Below are positions 1 through 9,636 of a DNA stretch of 64,000 bases, one piece after another (positions within the stretch are counted from its first letter, which is position 1; each line of letters starts with the position of its first letter). The translations under genes and the position numbers were made by a program. The notes beneath the pieces were generated by a model that did not search any database, was not told where the DNA came from, and saw nothing but the letters and a program-made list of their open reading frames with translations. The DNA comes from Shewanella sp. SNU WT4 (lineage in GTDB: Bacteria; Pseudomonadota; Gammaproteobacteria; Enterobacterales; Shewanellaceae). The DNA is taken from contig NZ_CP041151.1 in the NCBI RefSeq assembly GCF_006494715.1, positions 1,860,001 through 1,924,000 on the forward strand, given 5' to 3'.

Positions 1-24
1 CATAGCGTGGAGAGATAAATCATA

Positions 25-2142
25 ATGCCAGTAGTGATTAAGCGAGACGGTTGCCGTACTTTGTTTGACGAAGCCAGGATCAAGGATGCAGTAATGGCGG
101 CAGCTTGCTCAGCTGGCATACAAGATGATGAATATGCGGTTGCGGTTGCTGCAGGCGTAAGTGGTGCTGTTGCCCATTTGGCTGAAGTAGAAATTGCTTG
201 TCTTCAAGATGCGGTAGAAAATGCGCTGATGGAAGGCCCGTACAAGGAAGTGGCGCGCCATTATATTGAATATCGCCATGACCGTGATGTGCAGCGTGAA
301 TCTACCAGTCGCCTGAATCTTGAGATTAAAGGCTTAGTTGAGCAAAGCAATCCAGCGCTATTAAATGAAAATGCCAATAAAGATGCCAAGGTTATTCCGA
401 CTCAAAGAGACCTGTTAGCCGGTATCGTGGCTAAGCATTATGCCACTCGCTATTTATTACCAAAAGATGTAGTCGCCGCGCACGAAGCGGGTGAAATCCA
501 CTTCCACGACTTAGATTACTCGCCATTCTTCCCAATGTTTAACTGTATGCTGATTGACTTGACCGGCATGTTAACTCAAGGGTTTAAGATGGGTAATGCT
601 GAAATTGATACGCCTAAATCGATTTCAACCGCGACTGCCGTGACGGCGCAAATCATTGCGCAGGTGGCGAGCCATATTTACGGCGGCACCACGATTAACC
701 GTATCGATGAAGTGTTAGCGCCATTTGTGACTAAGAGTTATCAAAAGCATTTAGCTATAGGCACAGAGTGGCAGATAGCCGATCCTGTCGCTTTTGCCCG
801 CGCGCAAACTGAAAAAGAATGTTATGACGCTTTTCAATCGTTAGAGTATGAAGTCAATACCTTGCATACTGCTAATGGCCAAACGCCGTTTGTGACCTTT
901 GGTTTTGGTTTAGGGACTAGCTGGGAATCACGCTTAATCCAGCAATCTATGATGAAAGTACGCATTGGTGGTTTAGGTAAAAACCGTAAAACAGCGGTAT
1001 TCCCTAAATTAGTCTTCGCCATTCGTGATGGTGTTAACCATAAAGCCAGTGATGTTAACTATGACATCAAGAAGTTAGCGTTAGAGTGCGCCACCATGCG
1101 CATGTACCCTGATATCTTAAACTACGAGCAAGTTGAGCGCGTCACCGGCTCATTTAAAACGCCTATGGGCTGTCGCAGCTTCCTTGGTACCTATGAAGAA
1201 AACGGTGAGCTCATTCACGAAGGCCGTAATAACCTCGGTGTTGTGAGCTTAAACTTACCGCGCATTGCCTTACAAGCTAAGGGCGATGAAGCTGAGTTTT
1301 ATAAAATTTTAGACGCGCGTTTGCTGGTGGCACGCCGCGCCTTAGATTCGCGCATTGAGCGCTTAAATGGCGTTAAAGCCCGTGTCGCTCCAATTCTTTA
1401 TATGGAAGGCGCGTGCGGCGTACGTTTAGGGCCTGATGATGATATCGCGCCAATTTTCAAAAATGGCCGCGCCTCTATTTCATTAGGTTTTATTGGCTTA
1501 CATGAAACCATTAATGCCTTGTATGTGGGGCAAGGTCATGTGTACGACAGTGAAGTGTTGCGTCAAAAAGCCATTGAAGTGGTGCAATACTTACGCAATG
1601 CTACCGATAGCTGGAAAGAAGAAACTGGCTATGGTTTTAGCTTATACAGTACTCCAAGTGAGAGCTTATGTAGCCGCTTTGCCAAAATCGACACCAAAGA
1701 GTTTGGCGTTGTGACCGGTGTGACAGATAAAGGCTATTACACCAACAGCTTCCATCTGGATGTGGAAAAAGCGGTGAACCCTTATGACAAATTAGAGTTC
1801 GAGCGCGCTTATCCAGAAATCGCCAGTGGTGGTTTTATTTGCTACGGCGAATACCCAAATATGCAGCACAACATTGAAGCGCTGGAAGATGTGTGGGATT
1901 ACAGTTATTCCCGCGTGCCATATTATGGCACTAACACGCCAATCGATGAATGTTATGACTGCGGTTTTACTGGCGAATTTAGCTGTACCAGCAAAGGCTT
2001 TACTTGCCCTAAGTGTGGTAACCATGAGCCGAGCCGAGTGTCAGTGACACGCCGCGTATGTGGGTATTTAGGTAGCCCAGATGCGCGTCCATTTAACTAT
2101 GGTAAGCAAGAAGAAGTGAAGCGCCGCGTTAAACACTTATAA
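25..2142 (+). CDS. nrdD: Anaerobic (class III) ribonucleoside-triphosphate reductase
   Basis: Reduces ribonucleoside triphosphates to deoxynucleotides without oxygen, using a glycyl radical made by NrdG. The 705 residues carry an N-terminal ATP-cone-like region (about 1-95), the large barrel domain, a C-terminal zinc ribbon with Cys643/646/661/664, and the glycyl-radical motif RVCGYLGSPDARPF with Gly680. All of these sit one residue off the E. coli positions, so the protein is full length. nrdG follows 60 bp downstream with a hairpin between them, which suggests one transcription unit. The promoter lies outside the window. Confidence 0.97.
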   Translation: MPVVIKRDGCRTLFDEARIKDAVMAAACSAGIQDDEYAVAVAAGVSGAVAHLAEVEIACLQDAVENALMEGPYKEVARHYIEYRHDRDVQRESTSRLNLEIKGLVEQSNPALLNENANKDAKVIPTQRDLLAGIVAKHYATRYLLPKDVVAAHEAGEIHFHDLDYSPFFPMFNCMLIDLTGMLTQGFKMGNAEIDTPKSISTATAVTAQIIAQVASHIYGGTTINRIDEVLAPFVTKSYQKHLAIGTEWQIADPVAFARAQTEKECYDAFQSLEYEVNTLHTANGQTPFVTFGFGLGTSWESRLIQQSMMKVRIGGLGKNRKTAVFPKLVFAIRDGVNHKASDVNYDIKKLALECATMRMYPDILNYEQVERVTGSFKTPMGCRSFLGTYEENGELIHEGRNNLGVVSLNLPRIALQAKGDEAEFYKILDARLLVARRALDSRIERLNGVKARVAPILYMEGACGVRLGPDDDIAPIFKNGRASISLGFIGLHETINALYVGQGHVYDSEVLRQKAIEVVQYLRNATDSWKEETGYGFSLYSTPSESLCSRFAKIDTKEFGVVTGVTDKGYYTNSFHLDVEKAVNPYDKLEFERAYPEIASGGFICYGEYPNMQHNIEALEDVWDYSYSRVPYYGTNTPIDECYDCGFTGEFSCTSKGFTCPKCGNHEPSRVSVTRRVCGYLGSPDARPFNYGKQEEVKRRVKHL

Positions 2143-2172
2143 AGGCTAGGTTTACTTTTGCTATTCATCCAC

Positions 2173-2193
2173 AGGGCGCCTTAGGCGCCCTTT
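2173..2193 (+). terminator. Hairpin between nrdD and nrdG
   Basis: Perfect 8-bp stem AGGGCGCC/GGCGCCCT with a TTA loop, followed by only TTT and then the nrdG ribosome-binding site. The missing T-run suggests an attenuator or RNA-processing hairpin that lowers nrdG relative to nrdD, rather than a full terminator. Confidence 0.55.
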
Positions 2194-2202
2194 GAGGTTA
2201 TT

Positions 2203-2688
2203 ATGAATTATCATCAATATTTTCCGCTCGATGTGATTAATGGTCCCGGCACGCGCGCCACCTTATTTGTGTCGGGCTGCGAGCATCAATGCCGTGGTTG
2301 CTACAACCAAAGCACCTGGGGACTCAATTCTGGGCATTATTTTGATGACGCCATGGTTACGCAAATCATTAACGATTTAAACGATGAGCGTATTAAACGC
2401 CGTGGTTTGTCATTAAGTGGCGGCGATCCTTTGCATCCGGCGAATTTAGCCGCCATTGAACACTTATTATTGCAAGTGCGTGAACATTGCCCTGGCAAAG
2501 ATGTGTGGCTATGGACTGGCTATGAATTATCGAGCTTAAGCGCCGCGCAAGAACGCGTGGTGGCACTCATCGATGTGCTGGTGGATGGTAAATTTGAGCA
2601 AGCCTTGGCCGATCCGAGTTTGCGTTTTCGGGGCTCAAGTAATCAGCAAATTCACTATTTGACGGTAAACTCCAGCCCTGAGGTATAA
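2203..2688 (+). CDS. nrdG: Anaerobic ribonucleotide reductase activating protein (radical SAM)
   Basis: Radical-SAM activase that installs the glycyl radical on NrdD using S-adenosylmethionine and a [4Fe-4S] cluster. The cluster motif CEHQCRGC gives Cys26, Cys30 and Cys33, and a GGDP motif follows. The 161 residues are close to the usual length for the family. A GAGG ribosome-binding site sits 8 nt before the ATG. It lies directly downstream of its substrate enzyme NrdD. Confidence 0.97.
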   Translation: MNYHQYFPLDVINGPGTRATLFVSGCEHQCRGCYNQSTWGLNSGHYFDDAMVTQIINDLNDERIKRRGLSLSGGDPLHPANLAAIEHLLLQVREHCPGKDVWLWTGYELSSLSAAQERVVALIDVLVDGKFEQALADPSLRFRGSSNQQIHYLTVNSSPEV

Positions 2689-2716
2689 ATCAGACTGTTT
2701 CTCAAGCGACAGGCAG

Positions 2717-2725
2717 TGTTATAAT
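2717..2725 (+). promoter_or_regulatory. Extended -10 promoter for the yibL-like gene
   Basis: TGtTATAAT, an extended -10 element with a perfect TATAAT hexamer, lies about 50 bp before the ATG at 2778. No good -35 is visible, as expected for an extended -10 promoter. Pattern match only. Confidence 0.5.
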
Positions 2726-2777
2726 CAGCGCACAAACAGCTATTGATTGCTGTATTTTCCATCCCTAAGGTATCAAG

Positions 2778-3134
2778 ATGAATTTGAAAGAAGAACTGCA
2801 ACAGCTCAATGACAAGCTGGACAAGTTTCGTCGTAAACTGGCCGTGGCTGAACAGCGCGGTGATGCTGGCGTAATTCTGCAGTTTAAACGTGAAATCGCC
2901 ACAGTGACTAAGCGTATTGGTAGCATTAAAGGCCAACAAGATCGTTTGCTGAATAAAGAAGGGCAAGACATCAAGAACTTGCCATTCAAGCGTGAATTGA
3001 CTTCACAAGAGCAAGCCAATATGGGCCAGCTGAAAAAGACGGTAAAAGACTTAGTCGTTGTTCATCCTATGACTAAATTAGGCCGTCAAATGGGCTTAAC
3101 TAAAGTGACTGGTTACGCTCCTAGTGCATTCTAA
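2778..3134 (+). CDS. yibL: YibL-family ribosome-associated protein
   Basis: The 118-residue basic protein matches YibL (DUF2810) in its second half: a QAxMGxLKKxVkdLVVVHPMTxLGRxMG block, here at about residues 80-108, ending in a TGYAPSAF-like tail. The N-terminal half is a charged helical, probably coiled-coil, segment. E. coli YibL co-sediments with ribosomes, but its role is not established. It appears to be transcribed alone from the extended -10 promoter. Confidence 0.85.
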   Translation: MNLKEELQQLNDKLDKFRRKLAVAEQRGDAGVILQFKREIATVTKRIGSIKGQQDRLLNKEGQDIKNLPFKRELTSQEQANMGQLKKTVKDLVVVHPMTKLGRQMGLTKVTGYAPSAF

Positions 3135-3314
3135 TCAACGCGCCATGAGTTGACGTCTAGGATGTGAGGCGTCCACAGAGTAAGCGTGTCAGTGAGTGTT
3201 GTGTCTATGTGTGAAACCACACCATTGTTGATGACAACACTCAATTATTAAAAGGATTTCTCTTCAATGGATTGGATAGAATTCAACGGATAGAGTTGTC
3301 GTTAAGGTTTTTAC

Positions 3315-3926
3315 ATGTCGATTAATTATGTCGCCACCTCAAAATTACCCACCCCTTGGGGCGTTTTTGCTATGCATGGTTTTGAAGATACTGAAACCGG
3401 CAAAGAGCATGTGGCGTTAACTTTTGGTGAGTGGTCGTTAGACACTCCAGTGTTGGGCCGAGTGCATTCTGAATGTTTGACTGGTGATGCGCTGTTTAGC
3501 TTACGTTGTGATTGTGGTTTTCAGTTACAAACGGCGATGCAAAATATTGCCGAAGCGGGTCAAGGATTTATTCTTTATTTGCGTCAAGAAGGCCGCGGTA
3601 TTGGCTTACTCAACAAAATTCGCGCTTATGAATTGCAAGATAAAGGCGCTAATACCGTTGAAGCTAATGAGATGCTGGGCTTTGAAGCCGATATGCGCCG
3701 CTATGACATGATAGCGCCTATGTTCGCGCATTTAGGCATAGCTCAGGTTAAGTTAATGACCAATAACCCAAGAAAAGTAAACGCGCTTAAAGATATTGGT
3801 ATCAATGTCGTTGAGCGAGTGCCTTTGCAAGTGGGTAAAAACCGCTATAACGAAGCCTATCTAAAGACCAAGTCGACTGAGTTAGGCCATATGATGAGCG
3901 AATATCATTTTAATGATGAGGCTTAA
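3315..3926 (+). CDS. ribA: GTP cyclohydrolase II
   Basis: First committed step of riboflavin synthesis: it opens GTP to 2,5-diamino-6-ribosylamino-pyrimidinone phosphate, formate and pyrophosphate. The zinc ligands Cys54, Cys65 and Cys67 are in the usual C-x10-C-x-C arrangement, and the [12 protein letters not shown] catalytic block is present. At 203 residues it is a stand-alone RibA with no fused DHBP synthase. The 180 bp upstream contain only short inverted repeats. I saw no FMN riboswitch. Confidence 0.97.
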   Translation: MSINYVATSKLPTPWGVFAMHGFEDTETGKEHVALTFGEWSLDTPVLGRVHSECLTGDALFSLRCDCGFQLQTAMQNIAEAGQGFILYLRQEGRGIGLLNKIRAYELQDKGANTVEANEMLGFEADMRRYDMIAPMFAHLGIAQVKLMTNNPRKVNALKDIGINVVERVPLQVGKNRYNEAYLKTKSTELGHMMSEYHFNDEA

Positions 3927-4005
3927 CTAGCCTTTAGCTCCATTATTGCTTATGCGTCGCTAGATGTAAGGCTTAAGTGTATACGCTTAGGCTTTGCTTC
4001 TGTTT

Positions 4006-4050
4006 CATGGCTTATTTTTTCATGAGTTATTTTTTCATGAGTTATTTTTT
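4006..4050. repeat. Three tandem 15-bp repeats
   Basis: Unit CATGAGTTATTTTTT. The second and third units are identical and the first differs at two bases (CATGGCTTATTTTTT). It lies in the 280-bp gap between ribA and the barrel gene. A second short direct repeat, ATCAAAATTTTA-like, lies near 4110-4140. It may be a simple slipped-strand repeat. Confidence 0.85.
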
Positions 4051-4206
4051 CTTAATATCACCCCATCTATATTTGTGTCTTCTATCCTTGTAAATCCCTG
4101 CAAGCTTTCAAAATTTTATCAGTATTATCAAAATTTTACTTAACATCATGGCTATCTCATTTATTATGGTGAGCGAATTATCGTAAGAGCATAAGAGGGC
4201 GCAGTA

Positions 4207-5034
4207 ATGGATGTGAGGCAAGTGGCACTGATGGCAGGGGTTAATCTTTGCGTTGCAACAAGCTCTCTCGCAACAACAGAAACCACTGACTCAAGTAGTG
4301 ACGCACATTTTGCCTTTGCCAGTTATTTAGGTAGTGGTATTTATCGCACCAGTGGTCAGCAAGCGTCAGTACTCAACTTACCCTTATATGTCACCCTTGA
4401 ACAAGATAGCGACCATAAGATCAATTTACGTTTACCCGTGTCCTTAGGCTTTTTTGATTATCAATGGCAAGACTTACCTGATGGCGATTTACCCTCAAGC
4501 ATAGGCACTGCAACCTTTACCCCTGGGATTGAATACAGTTGGTTTATTGACCCGCAACTTACTTTAGAGTCTTATTTAGATTTAGGTGTAGGTTGGAATT
4601 TTAGTGAGAATCGCCAAGTCGGTATTTATTCCACTGGCGTGAGTAGTCTCTATAAATTAACCCCCGAACAAGATGCGGCCATTTGGGTCGCAAGGCTGTA
4701 TACCGCAGGCTATAACGATAATAACCGCGGCCAAACCGAAACCTATGGCGCCTTACATACTGGCATTGATTGGTCGTTGGGGGAGGGATGGCATTGGCAA
4801 GCGCATCAGTTGCAACCGCGCGCATTTGCTGCCGCTTACTGGTTTTTTTCACCAGTTAACTTTAACTCAGGTGAAAAGAATCTATTTGCTGATAACGCCA
4901 TCGAGCTAGGATTAAGTCTCGCGCTTGACCCCGTGCCGCAATGGCTCGGGGTTACACTGAGTCGAGTTGGGATCAGTTATCGTTACTCGCAAGATTTGCG
5001 CGTGTGGCGTCTTATCTTTGATTTTCCGTTCTAA
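4207..5034 (+). CDS. Putative outer-membrane beta-barrel protein, unknown function
   Basis: 275 residues with a short hydrophobic start (weak signal peptide, possible cleavage near residues 20-23). Amphipathic strands rich in Gly, Trp, Tyr and Phe follow, and the chain ends in Phe (FDFPF), which is typical of proteins assembled by the BAM complex. I do not recognise a named family. The AAGAGGG-like ribosome-binding site supports this ATG. It is transcribed alone and converges on the VF530-like gene. Confidence 0.6.
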   Translation: MDVRQVALMAGVNLCVATSSLATTETTDSSSDAHFAFASYLGSGIYRTSGQQASVLNLPLYVTLEQDSDHKINLRLPVSLGFFDYQWQDLPDGDLPSSIGTATFTPGIEYSWFIDPQLTLESYLDLGVGWNFSENRQVGIYSTGVSSLYKLTPEQDAAIWVARLYTAGYNDNNRGQTETYGALHTGIDWSLGEGWHWQAHQLQPRAFAAAYWFFSPVNFNSGEKNLFADNAIELGLSLALDPVPQWLGVTLSRVGISYRYSQDLRVWRLIFDFPF

Positions 5035-5044
5035 TCCCAGTCGC

Positions 5045-5458
5045 TTAATTTTTTCCCCAAATATGGGCATTAACGTTAGCGCTGTCATCGCTGGCACTAG
5101 CATCGCTTTGGCGAGCGTTAGTCGGTTGGCTGCTATGGCTCTTAGGGCTATGGCTTCTAGCGCTATGAGCTTTGGCGCCTTGAGTCTTAGCGCTTGGCTC
5201 TTTAGGGCTCTGGGTATACACGGCCACTAAGTGTGGCGGTAACGCTAATTTATGTTTGTTGAGATATAAGATTTCAACTTTCTCTCTGGCCCAAGTCGTT
5301 TTACGCAGGAATTTGAGGCTAGATTTGATGCTGGGATTATCGTTAAAACAATTGATGCGGATTTTCTGATAAAGACCTTCCCAGCCATAGTGAGACTGTA
5401 TATCAGTTAAAATGGCTTCAAGGGTGAGGCCGTGTAACGGGTTATTCGCTTGATTCAT
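5045..5458 (-). CDS. VF530-family (DUF2132) protein with Ser/Lys/His-rich tail
   Basis: The VF530 fold occupies the first ~70 residues: HGLTLEAIL, then YGWEGLY, then a CF-x-NP-x-IxSSLKFLR block. The family is small and predicted to bind DNA. The remaining ~65 residues are a low-complexity tail with repeated K/H/S/A/P tetrads ([15 protein letters not shown]). I chose the Met 38 residues into the longest frame because the upstream part overlaps the cstA terminator. The product is then 137 residues. Confidence 0.75.
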   Translation of the reverse strand: MNQANNPLHGLTLEAILTDIQSHYGWEGLYQKIRINCFNDNPSIKSSLKFLRKTTWAREKVEILYLNKHKLALPPHLVAVYTQSPKEPSAKTQGAKAHSARSHSPKSHSSQPTNARQSDASASDDSANVNAHIWGKN

Positions 5459-5494
5459 GTTGAGCTCATCAGAAAGTGAGCCGCTAGTATAACA

Positions 5495-5528
5495 AAAAAG
5501 CACACAGGACATAGCCCTGTGTGCTTTT
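5495..5528 (-). terminator. Bidirectional intrinsic terminator downstream of cstA
   Basis: 9-bp stem GCACACAGG/CCTGTGTGC with a 7-nt loop, flanked by A6 on the left and T4 on the right. On the minus strand the A-run becomes the T-tract for cstA. Confidence 0.85.
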
Positions 5529-5543
5529 GAATAGCGATTGAGC

Positions 5544-6980
5544 TTAGCCTTCGGCTTGCTCATCCGCTGCAATTTTGCCGCGGGTCTTTACTACGATTAA
5601 CGCGGTAATCACTAAGGTAGTCACTATGCCAGCCACCGTTGAAATCGTCATAGGTAAGCCTGCACCTAATGTGGCAGAGTTCAGCATAAAGGTGATAACC
5701 ACTGTGGTCATAAACATGGCTGGGATAGTACAAATCCAGTGCAGCTTGTTGTGACGCAGCAAATAAGCTGATGCTGTCCATAACATCATGACTGCAGTTG
5801 CTTGGTTAGCCACGCCGAAGTAGCGCCAAATCACACCAAAATCCACTTGAGTTAAGATGCCGCCTAAGGCGAACAATGGCAGAGCCAGCATTAAACGCTT
5901 GCCAACTTCAAGTTGTGACATCTGAAAGAATTCAGCCAAAATCAAGCGAGCAGAGCGGAATGCGGTATCACCAGAAGTAATAGGCAGGATAATTACACCC
6001 AGCACGGCCATAAAGCCACCGACCACACCCAGTAAGCCAGTGGATGCTTCATAAACTACGTTGGCAGGATTGCCAGCCATGCCAGCATTTAAGCCTTCAA
6101 CACCGCCAAAGAATGACAGGGCAATCGCACACCAAATCAGGGCGATAATACCTTCACCTATCATGGCGCCATAAAACACGAAGCGACCATTAGATTCATT
6201 TTCAACGCAGCGCGCCATGAGCGGTGACTGAGTTGCATGGAAACCAGAAACAGCGCCACAAGCAATAGTGATGAACAGCGCAGGCCATAATGGCATGTCG
6301 TTCGGGTTCATGTTGCTAAAGAAATGCGCGATTTCATAACCTGGCAGTAAATCATGCTCGCTTGAAACGATTAACGCTAAGGTTAAGCCGACAGACATGA
6401 ATAGCAGCAGCGCACCAAAGAATGGGTATAAGCGGCCAATAATCTTATCAACAGGGACTACGGTAGCAATGAGGTAGTAAACGAAAATACAGCCTAAGAA
6501 AATGCTCATATCAAGGCCGGTCAGCTTAGTCAAAAGACCCGCTGGCGCTGAAATGAACACTACGCCAACCAGCAGCAATAAGATGATGGCAAAGCCATTC
6601 ATAAAGTGCTTAGCGCCTTTGCCTAGGTATTTACCGGCAAGATTAGGCACGGATTGACCTTGGTTGCGTACTGATAGCATGCCAGAGAAATAATCGTGCA
6701 CGGCGCCTGCGAAAATACAACCAAACACAATCCATAACATGGCGGCAGGGCCATACAAAGCGCCTAAAATCGGACCAAAGATAGGGCCTACGCCAGCAAT
6801 GTTCAGCAATTGAATGAGGTAAACCTTGCCTTTAGACATAGGCACAAAATCGACCCCGTCAGTCTTGGTAAAAGCAGGTGTTTGACGCTCAGGTTTGATG
6901 CCGAAGATTTTTTCGACGAAGGCGCCGTAAATGAAGTAGCCGCCAATTAGCAAGCCGACACACAATAGAAACCAACTCAT
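5544..6980 (-). CDS. cstA: CstA-family carbon starvation / pyruvate transporter
   Basis: Inner-membrane transporter of the CstA family, which includes the pyruvate importers CstA and BtsT. The 478 residues form many hydrophobic helices and carry the family blocks [21 protein letters not shown] and [13 protein letters not shown]. It is shorter than the ~700-residue E. coli proteins and belongs to the short class. It lies 157 bp downstream of a BtsS/BtsR-type pair on the same strand, so pyruvate-responsive control is likely by analogy. The substrate is inferred. Confidence 0.88.
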   Translation of the reverse strand: MSWFLLCVGLLIGGYFIYGAFVEKIFGIKPERQTPAFTKTDGVDFVPMSKGKVYLIQLLNIAGVGPIFGPILGALYGPAAMLWIVFGCIFAGAVHDYFSGMLSVRNQGQSVPNLAGKYLGKGAKHFMNGFAIILLLLVGVVFISAPAGLLTKLTGLDMSIFLGCIFVYYLIATVVPVDKIIGRLYPFFGALLLFMSVGLTLALIVSSEHDLLPGYEIAHFFSNMNPNDMPLWPALFITIACGAVSGFHATQSPLMARCVENESNGRFVFYGAMIGEGIIALIWCAIALSFFGGVEGLNAGMAGNPANVVYEASTGLLGVVGGFMAVLGVIILPITSGDTAFRSARLILAEFFQMSQLEVGKRLMLALPLFALGGILTQVDFGVIWRYFGVANQATAVMMLWTASAYLLRHNKLHWICTIPAMFMTTVVITFMLNSATLGAGLPMTISTVAGIVTTLVITALIVVKTRGKIAADEQAEG

Positions 6981-7137
6981 AATTTTATTCTTATTCCATT
7001 AATAAATATGGAAAATATATTAACGGAAAATGAATTATTTTTGGGGCTAAGCTGATTGAGTGGTCTGATTTTTTGTCTTAGCGGTCATATAGGCGGGTAA
7101 GCGGCGGGCTCATTTATTGATCCCGCGCAACTTTGGG

Positions 7138-7848
7138 TTATAAATAACCAAAATGCTGTTTTAGGCTTTTTAAATAACGGCGCGAAATCGGTACTTTGGC
7201 GCCACTGTGAGTAATGGCTTGGCCGCCAGATTCGAGTGGTTCAATTTCAGCAATGGCTGCCGGCATGATTAAATATTGGCGATGACAGCGTACCATAGCG
7301 GTTTTTTCTTCCAATATCCTTAAGGTCAATTGGGTATGAACATTGTGATCGTTTGTCACCACATGAATACCGCTAAGATCGCTAAACACATATTCTACCG
7401 CAGCCGCTTTGACGACTCGCAAGCGATTGCCACAGTAACAAGGCAAATGGGTGAGCTCATCGGGCACTATGGCTGGCATTAATTTCGGCCGTAAATCTCG
7501 CCTTACTTTATCTAAGGTTTGGGCTAAGCGTGATTCATCCAGCGGCTTTAACAAATAATCATAAGCATGATATTCAAAGGCTTTTAATGCGTAATCATCA
7601 TACGCTGTGGCAAACACTACTCGCGGCATAGTCTCAGGATCCAGCATAGCGAGCAATTCTATGCCACTAATTTGCGGCATTTGAATATCAAGAAATACCA
7701 GTTGCGGCTTTAAACGATTGATGGCGCTTAAGGCTTCAATGGCATTGGCGCATTGGGCTATCACCTCAATATCATCGGTCGAGGCTAAGAGTTCGGCTAA
7801 TTCATCACGGGCGAGCGGTTCGTCATCAACAATAATGCAGCTAATCAT
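7138..7848 (-). CDS. btsR: LytTR-type response regulator (BtsR/YehT-like)
   Basis: 236 residues: a receiver domain (about 1-118) with the acidic pair in CIIVDDEP, the phosphoacceptor Asp in VFLDIQMP, and Lys in LLKPLD, followed by a C-terminal LytTR DNA-binding domain (about 135-236) ending in ISRRYLKSLKQ. It overlaps the upstream kinase gene by 4 bp (translational coupling) and precedes cstA. By analogy with BtsSR-BtsT, cstA is the expected target. Confidence 0.9.
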   Translation of the reverse strand: MISCIIVDDEPLARDELAELLASTDDIEVIAQCANAIEALSAINRLKPQLVFLDIQMPQISGIELLAMLDPETMPRVVFATAYDDYALKAFEYHAYDYLLKPLDESRLAQTLDKVRRDLRPKLMPAIVPDELTHLPCYCGNRLRVVKAAAVEYVFSDLSGIHVVTNDHNVHTQLTLRILEEKTAMVRCHRQYLIMPAAIAEIEPLESGGQAITHSGAKVPISRRYLKSLKQHFGYL

Positions 7849-9521
7849 ACTGTGTCCCTGTCGGCTGGCAGTTTAATGGTGATTAAGGTGGAATGCTGCG
7901 CGTTACACACAGCAGTGAGCCCATATTCTTGGCCAAATTGATTTTTTAAACGCTTATCCACTAAGGTCATGCCAAGGCCTTGATGATCATCTTGGGGCTG
8001 ATATAGGCCGGCATTATCTTCAACACTGAGATAATGACTGTGCTCAGTCTGCCAAGCTCGGATATGTATGATGCCTTGGGAGAGTAATTGCGATGTACCA
8101 TGTTTGACGGCGTTTTCGATTATGGGTTGCAAGGTAAATGCGGGTAATTGCCATTGATGAAATTCAGTTGGAATATCAATGGTTACTGTTAACTTATCAC
8201 TAAAGCGGGCTTTTTCTATGGTGAGATAATTATCTATGTGATCCAGTTCATCACTTAGGCTAATTAGGCCGGTGGTGCGCTTTAAATTAATCCGTAAAAA
8301 TTGCGCCAATTGCAGCAGTAAGGTGCGCGCCTTAGTGGGGTCTTTACGCATAATCGCGCTGATGGTATTGAGCGCATTAAACAAAAAGTGAGGATTAACC
8401 TGGGCTTGCAATAGCTTAAGTTCAGCTTGAACCAGCAGGTTTTGTTGAGCCTCCAGTTGGCCATACAAAATTTGATTGGATAACAGCTTAGCTATGCCTT
8501 CGCCTAAGGTGCGGTTGATATTTAAAAACAGCTTTTTTTTGGGCTCGTATAACTTGATTGTGCCTATGACTTCAGTGTCACTGTGCAGCGGGATCACTAA
8601 GCAAGAGCCTAATTTGCAATGAGAAGACAGTGAGCAGGCGTAACGGGTATCGACCCCATCGGCAAACATAACCTTGTTTTGGGTTAAGGCATCTAAGGTT
8701 AACTGCGATGAAATCGCGGCGCCTGGAATATGATGCTCAGCGCCTATGCCGATAAATGCCAGTAATTTATCTTTATCGGTAATAGCCACCGCGCCCACTT
8801 TGGTTTCTTCAATAATGATTTGCGCCATTTGCGCAGAGGTCTGTTGGTTAAAGCCTTTGGATAAGACGCCAACACTACGCTCAGCTATTTTAAGCGCCTT
8901 AGTTGAAAAGCTTGATGACAGCTTATCAAACATGGTTTTTTGGTCGCGCACCATACTCATGAATAAGGCGGCGCCTAGCGCATTGACAATCAGCATAGGT
9001 AGGGCAATTTGCTGCACTAAATCTAAGGCAAGCGCTAGAGGCTCTGCAACCAATACAATCAATAGCATCTGCAGCGCCACCGCAAATAAGGTCACGGCAA
9101 ATGCCAAACTTGGCATAAATAGCTTTTCTATCTGACCTTTACTGCGAAAATAGTAACTGACTAACCCTGCCGACAAGCCTTCTAAGGTGGTTGATATAGC
9201 GCAGGCTAAATCGGTGAAACCGCCCACACTGTATCTGTGCAAGCCGCCGGTAATGCCGACTAAAAAGCCTGTCACCGGGCCGCCAAGCAAACCACCTAAT
9301 ACAGCACCCATGGCGCGAGTGTTAGCTATGGCATCCGCCGTTTGCTCACCAAAGTAAGTTCCCATGATGCAAAAACCCGAAAAGATAAGATAAATGAAAA
9401 TCTTATGAGGGAATCTTGGCGACGTTTCAGTCACTATTTTAAATAGAGGTGTTTTACTGACGAGATAGACTATGACCAAATAAACACACATTTGTTGCAT
9501 GAGGAGCAGTATTAAAGACAT
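7845..9521 (-). CDS. btsS: LytS/BtsS-type sensor histidine kinase
   Basis: 558 residues, close to E. coli BtsS (561). The N-terminal six-helix 5TM-LYT sensor region spans about 1-190, a GAF domain about 215-345, the His-kinase box with QVNPHFLFNALN about 365-450, and a C-terminal ATPase domain with N-box IIENAVKHG. BtsS senses extracellular pyruvate in E. coli, and the ligand here is inferred. The gene is first in btsS-btsR and is followed by cstA on the same strand. Confidence 0.9.
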   Translation of the reverse strand: MSLILLLMQQMCVYLVIVYLVSKTPLFKIVTETSPRFPHKIFIYLIFSGFCIMGTYFGEQTADAIANTRAMGAVLGGLLGGPVTGFLVGITGGLHRYSVGGFTDLACAISTTLEGLSAGLVSYYFRSKGQIEKLFMPSLAFAVTLFAVALQMLLIVLVAEPLALALDLVQQIALPMLIVNALGAALFMSMVRDQKTMFDKLSSSFSTKALKIAERSVGVLSKGFNQQTSAQMAQIIIEETKVGAVAITDKDKLLAFIGIGAEHHIPGAAISSQLTLDALTQNKVMFADGVDTRYACSLSSHCKLGSCLVIPLHSDTEVIGTIKLYEPKKKLFLNINRTLGEGIAKLLSNQILYGQLEAQQNLLVQAELKLLQAQVNPHFLFNALNTISAIMRKDPTKARTLLLQLAQFLRINLKRTTGLISLSDELDHIDNYLTIEKARFSDKLTVTIDIPTEFHQWQLPAFTLQPIIENAVKHGTSQLLSQGIIHIRAWQTEHSHYLSVEDNAGLYQPQDDHQGLGMTLVDKRLKNQFGQEYGLTAVCNAQHSTLITIKLPADRDTV

Positions 9522-9636
9522 GGATCATCGCTTGGGAATATTTGGCGTTATTTTGCCAGACTTTTGCGGTAGATCAGAGATTAATTATCTCAAACCCTTT
9601 AAGCTATAAAAAATTTACATGTTTAAAGGCGTAACA

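Noticed and set aside
3135..3314. FMN riboswitch upstream of ribA
   Set aside because: The region is short and lacks the conserved FMN-element core. Only simple GTGTTGT/ACAACAC-type repeats are seen.
9619..9636. Earlier ATG for yecH
   Set aside because: The family begins at M-x-SIHGH, so the extra residues are not expected.
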